Below, piece after piece: positions 1 to 9,527 of a DNA stretch of 64,000 bases. The stretch is from Hanstruepera marina (GTDB lineage Bacteria; Bacteroidota; Bacteroidia; Flavobacteriales; Flavobacteriaceae), in the NCBI RefSeq assembly GCF_019880635.1, contig NZ_JAINVX010000001.1, positions 1,024,501 to 1,088,500 of the forward strand. Reading direction: 5' to 3'. The stretch's first letter is position 1. Every line of letters starts with the position of its first letter. Position numbers and translations under genes: made by a program. The notes beneath the pieces are model-generated. The model worked only from the letters and a program-made list of their open reading frames with translations, did no database searches and was not told where the DNA came from.

Positions 1-1
1 C

Positions 2-241
2 TCTGTAATGTTGGGTTTAGGTTTTCATTTAGGTTATAACTTTTTAATGACGTTCTTTTATGAATCCTATCCATATGGCGGGTTGATTTTTACAGAAGTA
101 TCAAAAACCTCTCTACAGGACTGGAATTGGATTTTCTTTAACCTGTCTAAAGGATTATTGCCATCTATCATAACACTGGTCTTTGTTAATTATTTAATAA
201 AATCAACAGCTGTAATTAAATCAAATAGTAATCAATCATGA
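2..241 (+). CDS. CPBP family intramembrane metalloprotease, C-terminal part (5' end outside window)
   Basis: The reading frame is open from the first bases of the window, so this is the end of a longer gene. The visible residues begin with a hydrophobic helix holding GFHLGYN, which fits the third CPBP/ABI motif (HxxxN). One more membrane helix and a short polar tail follow. CPBP proteins are multi-pass membrane proteases related to type II CAAX prenyl endopeptidases; their substrates in Bacteroidota are unknown. The stop codon overlaps the start of the next CPBP gene in an ATGA arrangement, so the two are probably translationally coupled and form a tandem pair. The family call rests on one motif and on the neighbour. 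Confidence 0.7.
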   Translation, partial: SVMLGLGFHLGYNFLMTFFYESYPYGGLIFTEVSKTSLQDWNWIFFNLSKGLLPSIITLVFVNYLIKSTAVIKSNSNQS

Positions 242-951
242 AACGACTGTTTGCAAAATACCCCAATGCATCGCGTATTCTTTTAGCTATTATACTTTTT
301 GGCTTTGCATTGGGATTAAGTACAGTAATTAATAAAGGAGTCATTAAAGCTTATTTTCCTTACGCAGCTCCAATATTATTGGGAGTGGCCACATGGTTGT
401 TGTACAAGACTGAAAAAAAATCATTATCAGAAATCGGATTAAATTTGCGTTTAAAAAACCTGTCATTTTTGCCTTTGGGTTTGATAATTGGGGTTGTTGC
501 TTTATTTGCGGCTAAATATGCAAGAGCTTTATATGCTGGTGAATCATTTGTTTTAAGTGGATCTTTTGATTATTCATCTATTTTATATACGCTTTATTTT
601 ATTTTGCCTACAGTAGCTGTTGAAGAGTTTTTGTTTAGAGGTTATTTATTTAAAAAAACAATTAAATTGTCTAATGTGGTTATTGCAAATATTATTTTTT
701 CAGTAATGTTCATGTTGATTCATGTTATAGATGATAGCGTGATGAATAATAAAGGTTTGATGGTTCTTTTCATAATTAGTATTCCAGTAGGACATTTATT
801 ATTTGCTACAGCTCTATTAAAATCGAAAACTTTGTTTTTTCCAATAGGACTTCATTTAGGAAACAATTGGGCAACCCGCCACTTAATAACTAATGAAAAT
901 AGCGGCAATGGCATTTTATATACTACAAACAAGACGACTTTTGATACTTGA
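238..951 (+). CDS. CPBP family intramembrane metalloprotease, probably truncated by an in-frame TGA
   Basis: This is a multi-pass membrane protein of 237 residues. All three CPBP motifs are visible: EEFLFRG (glutamate pair and arginine), FMLIH (motif 2 histidine) and HLGNN (motif 3). The family are membrane metal-dependent endopeptidases of the CAAX-protease type. It overlaps the previous CPBP gene by four bases. The stop TGA at 949-951 is suspicious. The same frame continues without another stop to TAA at 1054-1056 and encodes a further hydrophobic helix ending in WNNLPFLRRKK, a typical membrane-anchor ending. One change from TGG to TGA would explain this. The motifs lie before the stop, so the short product may still be active. 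Confidence 0.75.
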   Translation: MKRLFAKYPNASRILLAIILFGFALGLSTVINKGVIKAYFPYAAPILLGVATWLLYKTEKKSLSEIGLNLRLKNLSFLPLGLIIGVVALFAAKYARALYAGESFVLSGSFDYSSILYTLYFILPTVAVEEFLFRGYLFKKTIKLSNVVIANIIFSVMFMLIHVIDDSVMNNKGLMVLFIISIPVGHLLFATALLKSKTLFFPIGLHLGNNWATRHLITNENSGNGILYTTNKTTFDT

Positions 952-1056
952 CCATCATTCATTGGTTTTATTTTAATTTTTAATGGTGTGTTTTTGGTTG
1001 TTACAGTTCTCATTTGGAAATGGAATAATTTACCGTTTTTACGTCGAAAAAAGTAA

Positions 1057-1266
1057 ATTTTTGATGTTATTTTACCAAATAAAAAATGCATTAAACTTCC
1101 TTTAAAGGGTTTTTGAGTTTTTGAGATTTGCTAATAGTCTAAAAAAATCAAAAAATCTATTTTAAGACTATTTTTAAGCGATTTAAGCCATTTTTGAGTA
1201 ATTAACAAATGTTAATAAAAATAACTTATACTCGTTAAAATGCTTTTAAAAAGCATATCTAATTCG
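1057..1266. other. AT-rich gap before gyrB
   Basis: Very AT-rich, with many A and T runs. I see no credible gene here. The short reverse-strand frame reaching back into the CPBP gene has no recognisable content. The right end holds a 17-base palindrome, listed separately. Confidence 0.5.
1240..1256. promoter_or_regulatory. 17-base palindrome upstream of the gyrB promoter
   Basis: ATGCTTTT and AAAAGCAT are perfect inverted arms around a single A. The site ends 10 bases before the -7 element, where a -33 region would lie, so it could be an operator. No regulator is known from the sequence. Confidence 0.4.
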
Positions 1267-1274
1267 TATATTTG
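1267..1274 (+). promoter_or_regulatory. gyrB promoter, -7 element
   Basis: TATATTTG matches the Bacteroidota -7 consensus TAnnTTTG exactly. Transcription would begin near 1281, leaving a leader of about 67 bases before the gyrB ATG. Confidence 0.6.
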
Positions 1275-1285
1275 TAAGTATCCCG

Positions 1286-1312
1286 AAAATGATGCATGAG
1301 CGTCATTTTTTT
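1286..1312 (+). promoter_or_regulatory. terminator-like hairpin in the gyrB leader
   Basis: A 10-pair stem (1286-1295 with 1300-1309, one G-T pair) closes on the loop ATGA and is followed by a T run. It sits between the promoter and the start codon, so it could work as an attenuator or an mRNA-stabilising 5' hairpin. Confidence 0.4.
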
Positions 1313-1335
1313 ATTGTAATAAACTTAAGATTTAA

Positions 1336-3285
<1,950 letters not shown>

Positions 3286-3306
3286 GTAGTTAAAATAATT
3301 GTTGTT

Positions 3307-3334
3307 AAAGCAGAAGATTATTCTTCTGCTTTTT
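3307..3334 (+). terminator. intrinsic terminator after gyrB
   Basis: GCAGAAGA and TCTTCTGC pair around TTAT and are followed by TTTTT. Confidence 0.8.
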
Positions 3335-3404
3335 CATTTACACTATAATAATTCGTAATTTCGCAGTCTCAAAAAAACAACACAAAATTAAAATATAAAA
3401 AATT

Positions 3405-4331
3405 ATGAAAGTAACAGTAGTTGGAGCAGGAGCAGTAGGTGCTAGTTGTGCAGAATACATTGCTATAAAAGATTTTGCAAGTGAGGTCGTTTTATTGGAT
3501 ATTAAAGAAGGTTTTGCAGAAGGTAAGGCCATGGATTTAATGCAAACTGCTTCATTGAATGGGTTCGATACCAAAATAACAGGTGTTACAAACGACTATT
3601 CAAAAACAGCAAATAGTGATATTTGTGTCATAACATCTGGTATTCCTAGAAAACCAGGAATGACTCGTGAGGAACTTATTGGGATTAATGCTGGTATTGT
3701 TAAATCTGTTTCTTCAAGTTTAATCGAACACTCTCCAAATACTATATTGATTGTTGTGAGTAATCCAATGGATACCATGACTTATTTGGCTCACAAGTCT
3801 ACTAATCTTCCTAAAAATAGAATTATAGGAATGGGTGGTGCTTTAGACTCTGCACGTTTTAAATACCGTTTGGCTGAAGCTTTAGAAGCACCTATTAGCG
3901 ATGTTGATGGCATGGTTATTGGGGGTCATAGCGATGTTGGTATGGTGCCATTAACGCGTTTAGCTACAAGAAATAGTGTGCCGGTTTCAGAGTTTATTTC
4001 AGAAGACCGTTTAAACCAAGTAAAAGAAGATACAAAGGTTGGTGGTGCAACATTAACTAAATTATTAGGTACATCGGCATGGTATGCGCCTGGTGCTGCG
4101 GTTTCTGCTTTGGTTCAGGCTATTGCTTGCGATCAAAAGAAAATGTTTCCGTGTTCAGCTTTATTGGATGGAGAATATGGTTTATCTGATTTATGTATTG
4201 GTGTACCAGTAATTTTGGGGCGCAATGGTATAGAAGGTATTGTTGATTTGGATTTAAATGATGCAGAAAAAGAGCATTTGAATACCAGTGCAGAAGGGGT
4301 TAAAAAAACAAACGGATTACTTGATGTCTAA
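3405..4331 (+). CDS. mdh: malate dehydrogenase, LDH-like type
   Basis: NAD-dependent oxidation of malate to oxaloacetate in the TCA cycle, cytoplasmic. The 308-residue length and N-terminal Rossmann motif GAGAVGASCAEY, with Asp at the end of strand 2 (VVLLDI), fit the LDH-like MDH group. Other visible parts are GIPRKPGMTREELIGIN (mobile loop with substrate arginines), VSNPMDTMTYL and GGHSDVGMVPL with the catalytic histidine. It stands alone between the gyrB terminator and a secreted-protein gene. A sequence near 3354 (TAATTTCG) resembles a -7 element with one mismatch. The reverse-strand open frames within it are shadows. Confidence 0.96.
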   Translation: MKVTVVGAGAVGASCAEYIAIKDFASEVVLLDIKEGFAEGKAMDLMQTASLNGFDTKITGVTNDYSKTANSDICVITSGIPRKPGMTREELIGINAGIVKSVSSSLIEHSPNTILIVVSNPMDTMTYLAHKSTNLPKNRIIGMGGALDSARFKYRLAEALEAPISDVDGMVIGGHSDVGMVPLTRLATRNSVPVSEFISEDRLNQVKEDTKVGGATLTKLLGTSAWYAPGAAVSALVQAIACDQKKMFPCSALLDGEYGLSDLCIGVPVILGRNGIEGIVDLDLNDAEKEHLNTSAEGVKKTNGLLDV

Positions 4332-4425
4332 TAAATTTAATTAGGCAATTTTAGTAACAAAATATAGAGTTGTGCTACAAATACTAGAACAGCTATTAAC
4401 AATTAAAATTTAAAAAACAATTCAC

Positions 4426-5088
4426 ATGAAAAAACTAATTTTTGTTTTGGTATTGGCATTAAACGTTTCGGTTTTTGCTCAAGAAAAAGTTACCGAGGGT
4501 GTTGCAAAATCTAAAATGACAATGTCTAGCGATAATGAACAGGTTCAAGCTCAACTAGCGATGGTTGGTGAAACATTAACAACTACATATTTTAAGGGGA
4601 ATAATACGCGTTCCGAAACTTTTAATTTGATGACAGGTAGTACAATAACTATCATGGATACTGCCAAAAAACAAATGCTAATTATGGCAGACAATCAAAT
4701 GGTTGGAAAAAAGTATATGCTTAAAAGTATTGAGTCTGGAGAAGAAGACATGAAAGATGTAAAGGTTGAAAAGGGAGATGAAACCAAAACCATTTTAGGT
4801 TATGTATGCCAAGAGTATAATTTAACAACTACTCAAGAAGGGACTGAAATACAGATTGATATATACGTTACGGATAAAATTTCAGCAATGTCCAATCAAC
4901 TTACACGACTTGGTGCTGAAATATCGGGTTTTCCGTTATATATGGAGATGAATGTAAGCCAAATGGGTATGGGTATGAAAATTACCAGTGAAGTAACTGA
5001 AATTAAAAAAGAATCGGTTTCAGATGATAAGTTTGACCTAACACCTTTAGAAGGTTATGAAAAAACAGAATCATTACAAGGTATGTAA
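4426..5088 (+). CDS. secreted DUF4412-like / GLPGLI-like protein
   Basis: A 220-residue protein with a signal peptide (hydrophobic residues 4-18, cleavage probably after VFA) and a periplasmic or outer-membrane-facing body rich in beta-strand patterns. The layout is a glycine/methionine-containing strand series, then TKTILGYVCQEY and a C-terminal LTPLEGYE. This resembles the DUF4412/GLPGLI group of small secreted Bacteroidota proteins, which often contain the phrase (I)xGYxC. Their function is not known. It has its own perfect terminator just after the stop. The family call is by pattern only; the secreted nature is well supported. Confidence 0.65.
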   Translation: MKKLIFVLVLALNVSVFAQEKVTEGVAKSKMTMSSDNEQVQAQLAMVGETLTTTYFKGNNTRSETFNLMTGSTITIMDTAKKQMLIMADNQMVGKKYMLKSIESGEEDMKDVKVEKGDETKTILGYVCQEYNLTTTQEGTEIQIDIYVTDKISAMSNQLTRLGAEISGFPLYMEMNVSQMGMGMKITSEVTEIKKESVSDDKFDLTPLEGYEKTESLQGM

Positions 5089-5137
5089 TGGTACTGTCAA
5101 AACGTTGTATTGTAACATATAACGGATATAATTATAA

Positions 5138-5169
5138 AAAGACTGTAGCAATACAGTCTTTATTTTTTT
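5138..5169 (+). terminator. intrinsic terminator after the DUF4412-like gene
   Basis: A perfect 10-pair stem, AAAGACTGTA with TACAGTCTTT, closes on a GCAA tetraloop and is followed by A and seven T. It lies inside the longest open frame of the next gene and so argues that this next gene starts later, at GTG 5181. Confidence 0.85.
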
Positions 5170-5176
5170 ATATTTG
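5169..5176 (+). promoter_or_regulatory. -7 element directly before the SecD-like gene
   Basis: TATATTTG is an exact TAnnTTTG match. It begins within the terminator T tract and ends four bases before the GTG at 5181, which would make the transcript nearly leaderless. Confidence 0.45.
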
Positions 5177-5180
5177 GCGC

Positions 5181-5801
5181 GTGAAAACCCGATTGCACAT
5201 TTATATAGTAATTTTAATTCTAACATTTGTAGGTATTGTTAGCCAACAACAAACTGCAAATGCAAATCAGGAATTGGTATTGCATTTCACCAATATCGAT
5301 TCTAGTTCTTTAGAAGCTAAAAAAACTATTTCTATTGTAAAAAGACAATTACAGGATTTAGGTGTAGATAATATTCAGGTCAAACATGAAAATCAAGGTA
5401 AACTTGTAATTACGTATTACAGTCATGTAGATGTTGCAAGTGTTAAGCAAATCCTTTCTACTGAAAAACGATTACATCTAAACTATCCCCAAAAGAAACC
5501 TGTTGAAGAAGATCCAGACGGAAGCAAACAGGTTAATTACAATTTAGACATTTTTGAAATTCAAACCGGAAATGATTATAACCCTGGTTTTGATGGTTGT
5601 ATTGTAATTGAAAAAACAGAAAGTGATAGATATTACGATCCAAACACATTTTATGCGTCATCGGTTTTAAACAATCAAAACGAAGAATCTTTATTGCAGG
5701 TATCTTTTAAGATATGGAAAACTATAGGCGCTTCATTAGACAACACTTCTTATACCATTCCAGAGGTAAGGGCTGGGCCTAATAAATTTGGGAATTTATA
5801 A
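5181..5801 (+). CDS. membrane-anchored protein with a SecD periplasmic-domain-like segment
   Basis: Product of 206 residues if started at GTG 5181. A longer frame from ATG 5088 would run through a perfect terminator and is unlikely. One hydrophobic helix (about residues 6-20) is followed by a periplasmic body. Roughly residues 38-95 have a beta-alpha-beta-beta pattern with KRQLQDLGVDNIQVKHENQG, KLVITYYSHVDVASVKQILS and RLHL. This parallels the segment of the adjacent SecDF that reads LRKRIDEFGVTSPSIQRLGN, ILVELPGVKDKERAIKLLQS and QLEF. The gene lies 178 bases before secDF on the same strand. I infer a role linked to SecDF. I do not recognise a named family for the C-terminal half. Confidence 0.6.
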   Translation: MKTRLHIYIVILILTFVGIVSQQQTANANQELVLHFTNIDSSSLEAKKTISIVKRQLQDLGVDNIQVKHENQGKLVITYYSHVDVASVKQILSTEKRLHLNYPQKKPVEEDPDGSKQVNYNLDIFEIQTGNDYNPGFDGCIVIEKTESDRYYDPNTFYASSVLNNQNEESLLQVSFKIWKTIGASLDNTSYTIPEVRAGPNKFGNL

Positions 5802-5908
5802 CACGATAAAGTTCCCGTTAATTCCAAAAACTTAATATTTAATTTTAAGTCGTCTTTCTAAAAGCAATTGAAAGACTATCAATCAATAATTTATTCATAA
5901 AAAAATAA

Positions 5909-5939
5909 TTGTCAAATTATGCGGTAAGTTCTATATTTG
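5909..5939 (+). promoter_or_regulatory. secDF promoter
   Basis: TTG at 5909-5911 and TATATTTG at 5932-5939, separated by 20 bases, fit the Bacteroidota housekeeping promoter well. Transcription should start near 5946, 34 bases before the ATG. Confidence 0.7.
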
Positions 5940-5979
5940 CTCGTTTTTTAAAAAATTTGACACATAAAAATTAATAACA

Positions 5980-8946
5980 ATGCAAAATAAAGGATTAGTA
6001 AAACTATTTGCAATTTTGTTCGGTTTGGTAAGTATTTATCAGCTGTCATTTACATTCAAGGCAAATAGTGTTGAAGAAACTGCTCAAGTGGTTTCAAATG
6101 GCGATGAAGTTAAAGAACGCAAGTATTTAGATTCTCTAGCAAACGAAGAAGTTTTTAATTTAGGAATCGCAAATTACACTTACAATGAAGTAAAGGAAAA
6201 CGCCATGAATTTAGGTTTAGACCTAAAAGGTGGTGTTAGTGTTATTTTACAGGTTTCTGTAAAGGATATCTTGAAAGGTCTTGCAAACTACAGTAAAGAC
6301 CCAGTATTTAATAAAGCTTTAGATGATGCTGAAGAAATACAAAAGAATAGTCAGAATACATTTTTAGAGGATTTTTATGTTGCGTTTGATAACATTAAAG
6401 GTGACACCAAATTAGCCTCGCCAGATATTTTCTATACTAGGGCGTTAGATGGTGAGATTGAAGGCTCAATGACAGACGATGAGGTTAAGCCAATTATCGA
6501 GAGAAAAATTGATGAGTCAATTGTTTCTGCTTTCGAGGTATTGCGTAAGCGTATTGATGAGTTTGGTGTAACATCACCAAGTATTCAGCGTTTAGGGAAT
6601 TCTGGTCGTATTTTAGTAGAATTGCCAGGTGTAAAAGATAAAGAGCGTGCTATTAAGTTATTACAAAGTACGGCTCAATTAGAGTTCTGGGAAGTTTATA
6701 AGCGTGATTTATTTGGGCCATTTTTAGTTGAAGCTAACAACGTGTTAAAGGACATGCAAACTCCAGATAAAGAAGAGGTTGCTGAAGAAGAGCCTCAAGA
6801 CTCTGAAGATGATGCTATTGAAGATCTTTTAGGGGCAGATCCAGATTCTACTGCAGTTGAGGTTAATCCGTTGCGTGATTTATTATTCCAGTCTCCAGAT
6901 CCTGCTGCATTAGCAATAGTTAATATAAAAGACAAGGAACAAATAATGGAGTATTTGAATATGCCTCAAGTACGATCGTTATTGCCAGCGGAGCAGCGTT
7001 TTGTGAAGTTTGTGTTTGGAAAACCGGCTAAAGATAGTGAGGTAGTTGAGCTATATGCTTTAATTGGAAATCGTGACAACGTACCACCATTAAGTGGTGC
7101 TGTGGTTACAGATGCTCGTCAGGAGTATGATGCTGTTGGAAAGCCAAATGTGTCTATGCAGATGAATGCTAAAGGAGCAAAAATCTGGGAAGAAATGACA
7201 GGTAAAGCCTTTACCCAAGGTTCTCAAATTGCTATTGTTTTAGATAATGTTGTGTATTCTGCTCCAGGTGTAACTACAGGAGCTATTTCAGGAGGTAGCT
7301 CATCTATTTCAGGAAGCTTTACATTGAATGAAGCAACCGATTTAGCCAATGTATTACGTGCGGGTAAATTACCTGCTTCAGCAGATATTATTCAAGGAGA
7401 AGTTGTAGGTCCTTCGCTAGGACAAGAAGCTATTGATAGTGGTAAGATGTCATTTTTAATTGCTTTAGGTGTTGTTCTAGTTTGGATGTTTTTATACTAT
7501 GGTAAAGGGGGCTTATTTGCTGATATTGCCATGTTATTCAATATCGTTTTAATCTTTGGTGTGCTATCAGGATTAGGGGCTGTTTTAACATTGCCAGGTA
7601 TTGCCGGTATTGTATTGACAATAGGTATGTCGGTTGATGCGAATGTTCTTATTTTCGAACGTATACGCGAAGAGTTAGCAAAAGGTAAGGGCATGAAAGA
7701 ATCTATTGCAGATGGATTTAGCAACGCCTTATCTTCTATTTTAGATGCCAACATTACAACAGGCTTAACGGCTCTGATATTATTTATATTTGGTACAGGA
7801 CCAATTAAAGGTTTTGCAACAACATTATTAATAGGTATTGGTACATCGTTATTTACGGCTATTTTCATCACTAGATTGTTAGTGGATTGGTATGCTGAAA
7901 GAGGCGGAACTTTAGATTTCAGTACTGCTATTACCAAAAACCTGTTTAGAAATATTGATATCAATTTCCTTAAGAAAAGAAAAGCTGCCTACATTATTTC
8001 AGGAGCTTTAATTCTATTGAGTTTAGGGTCATTGTTTACAAATGGTTTAGACCAAGGTGTCGATTTTGTTGGAGGGCGTACTTACCAAGTGCGTTTTGCT
8101 CAAGATGTAAGTGCCAATGAAATTTCATCGGCCTTATCCAATGCTTTTGGAAGTGCAGAGGCAAAAACCTTTGGAAGTGCCAATCAATTAAAAATTACAA
8201 CAAAGTATAAGGTAAACGAAACTGATAATGCTGTAGACGAGGAAATAAGAACTACGTTGTATAATGAGTTGCAGCCATATTTTGATGGTTTATCATACGA
8301 AGAGTTTATTAGTGATGATGATACTAAAACAATTGGTTTAATGAAATACTACAAAGTGAGCCCTACAATTGCCGACGATATTAAACAGGCTTCGTTTTGG
8401 GCCATTTTAGGGTCATTAATTGTTGTATTCCTATACATCTTATTCCGATTTAAAAGATGGCAATTCTCGTTAGGAGCCGTTGCTGCGGTTTTCCATGATG
8501 TATTAATTGTATTGGGTGTGTTCTCGTTAACTTATAAGTACATGCCATTTAGTATGGAAATAGATCAAGCGTTTATAGCTGCAATACTTACAGTTATTGG
8601 TTATTCGTTGAACGATACGGTTGTTGTGTTCGATAGAATTCGTGAATTCTTTAATGAACACTCATCATGGCCATTTAATAAGGTTATTAATTCGTCATTA
8701 AGCAGTACATTAAGTAGAACATTGAACACCTCGTTAACTACTTTGGTAGTGTTACTTTCAATCTTTGTATTTGGAGGTGATTCTATTAGAGGATTTATGT
8801 TTGCCTTAATTGTTGGTGTTATAGTTGGTACATACTCATCTATGTTTATCGCTACACCATTAATGTATGATTCAGTTAAGAAAGGCGATGCTAAAGAAGC
8901 TTTAAAACATAAAGTAAAAGAAGTTGAGGAAGAAGAACAGGTATAA
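5980..8946 (+). CDS. secDF: protein translocase SecDF, fused
   Basis: An integral membrane protein that uses proton flow to pull preproteins through SecYEG. The 988 residues join SecD and SecF, as is usual in Bacteroidota. Seen in order: first membrane helix (about 8-26); the SecD signature NLGLDLKGGVSVILQV; the large periplasmic domain, with an acidic Glu/Asp-rich stretch near residues 263-290; five SecD helices including GMSVDANVLIFERIREE; then the SecF half beginning with a helix near 675, GVDFVGGRTYQVRF, and GYSLNDTVVVFDRIRE. The tail is charged. It has its own promoter and a strong terminator shared with the convergent DUF192 operon. Open frames on the opposite strand are shadows. Confidence 0.98.
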   Translation: MQNKGLVKLFAILFGLVSIYQLSFTFKANSVEETAQVVSNGDEVKERKYLDSLANEEVFNLGIANYTYNEVKENAMNLGLDLKGGVSVILQVSVKDILKGLANYSKDPVFNKALDDAEEIQKNSQNTFLEDFYVAFDNIKGDTKLASPDIFYTRALDGEIEGSMTDDEVKPIIERKIDESIVSAFEVLRKRIDEFGVTSPSIQRLGNSGRILVELPGVKDKERAIKLLQSTAQLEFWEVYKRDLFGPFLVEANNVLKDMQTPDKEEVAEEEPQDSEDDAIEDLLGADPDSTAVEVNPLRDLLFQSPDPAALAIVNIKDKEQIMEYLNMPQVRSLLPAEQRFVKFVFGKPAKDSEVVELYALIGNRDNVPPLSGAVVTDARQEYDAVGKPNVSMQMNAKGAKIWEEMTGKAFTQGSQIAIVLDNVVYSAPGVTTGAISGGSSSISGSFTLNEATDLANVLRAGKLPASADIIQGEVVGPSLGQEAIDSGKMSFLIALGVVLVWMFLYYGKGGLFADIAMLFNIVLIFGVLSGLGAVLTLPGIAGIVLTIGMSVDANVLIFERIREELAKGKGMKESIADGFSNALSSILDANITTGLTALILFIFGTGPIKGFATTLLIGIGTSLFTAIFITRLLVDWYAERGGTLDFSTAITKNLFRNIDINFLKKRKAAYIISGALILLSLGSLFTNGLDQGVDFVGGRTYQVRFAQDVSANEISSALSNAFGSAEAKTFGSANQLKITTKYKVNETDNAVDEEIRTTLYNELQPYFDGLSYEEFISDDDTKTIGLMKYYKVSPTIADDIKQASFWAILGSLIVVFLYILFRFKRWQFSLGAVAAVFHDVLIVLGVFSLTYKYMPFSMEIDQAFIAAILTVIGYSLNDTVVVFDRIREFFNEHSSWPFNKVINSSLSSTLSRTLNTSLTTLVVLLSIFVFGGDSIRGFMFALIVGVIVGTYSSMFIATPLMYDSVKKGDAKEALKHKVKEVEEEEQV

Positions 8947-8966
8947 GTCCTTTTTCCAATAACAAT

Positions 8967-9004
8967 AAAAAAAGCCTTTTTGATCATTCAAAAAGGCTTT
9001 TTTT
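8967..9004. terminator. bidirectional terminator between secDF and the DUF192 gene
   Basis: A 17-pair stem built on AAGCCTTTTTGA and TCAAAAAGGCTT with loop TCAT has A and T tracts on both sides. It can end transcription on both strands. Confidence 0.9.
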
Positions 9005-9024
9005 TATTAAAGTTCTATTTCTGT

Positions 9025-9522
9025 TTAATCTTTTGTGAAAGTCATTTTATCTCCAATTTCTAATTGCCATTGTTTAACTAAACCTGCATTGACTTCTAAT
9101 ACATATTTCGCAGCTGCGTTAGAAGGTAAAGAGCTTTCATCAAAAGGTTTTGCATTTTCTTGGAAACTAACCACAATTTTATCGGTGTCCAGATAAATTA
9201 AGTCCAATGGGATTTTAGTGTTCTTCATATAGAATGAACGTGGTCTTGAATTGGGGAAGATGAATAGCATGCCACGATTTGCCTTCATGGACTCACGGTA
9301 CATTAAGCCGGTTTGCGTTTCATAATCATTATCGGCTATTTCGATATCTAATTCAGCAATAACAGAATCGTTAGCGGCTTTTATAAGTTGTAATTCGCCT
9401 TCTTTTTTAAAAGTAACCTTGGTTTGTTTAACAGATTTTTTTTCTTCTTTGCAAGACGTGGTTACTGTAAATATTAAGACACCAAAGGAAATACAAATGA
9501 TTTTAAAATACTTACGAATCAT
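9025..9522 (-). CDS. DUF192 family lipoprotein
   Basis: A 165-residue lipoprotein: signal sequence with lipobox TTSC near residue 24, then a charged linker and a DUF192 domain over about residues 45-160. Typical DUF192 features are visible: TQTGLMYRESMKANRGMLF, FYMKNTKIPLDLIYLD and a C-terminal VLEVNAGLVKQW. The biochemical role of DUF192 is unknown. The start lies five bases after the lgt stop, so it is probably the last gene of the folE-cysS-yidD-lgt operon. As a lipoprotein it would be a substrate of the Lgt encoded next to it. Confidence 0.85.
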   Translation of the reverse strand: MIRKYFKIICISFGVLIFTVTTSCKEEKKSVKQTKVTFKKEGELQLIKAANDSVIAELDIEIADNDYETQTGLMYRESMKANRGMLFIFPNSRPRSFYMKNTKIPLDLIYLDTDKIVVSFQENAKPFDESSLPSNAAAKYVLEVNAGLVKQWQLEIGDKMTFTKD

Positions 9523-9527
9523 TGAAA

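Noticed and set aside
852-1091. 79-residue frame on the reverse strand
   Set aside because: It lies over the 3' part of the CPBP gene and its tail, which encode a clear membrane helix in the forward direction. No family resemblance.
5088-5180. Longer N-terminus for the SecD-like gene
   Set aside because: The frame reads through a perfect terminator and overlaps the previous stop codon. Its residues do not form a signal sequence.
7497-7964. 155-residue reverse frame within secDF
   Set aside because: It is a shadow of the SecD helices. The same applies to 8601-8987.
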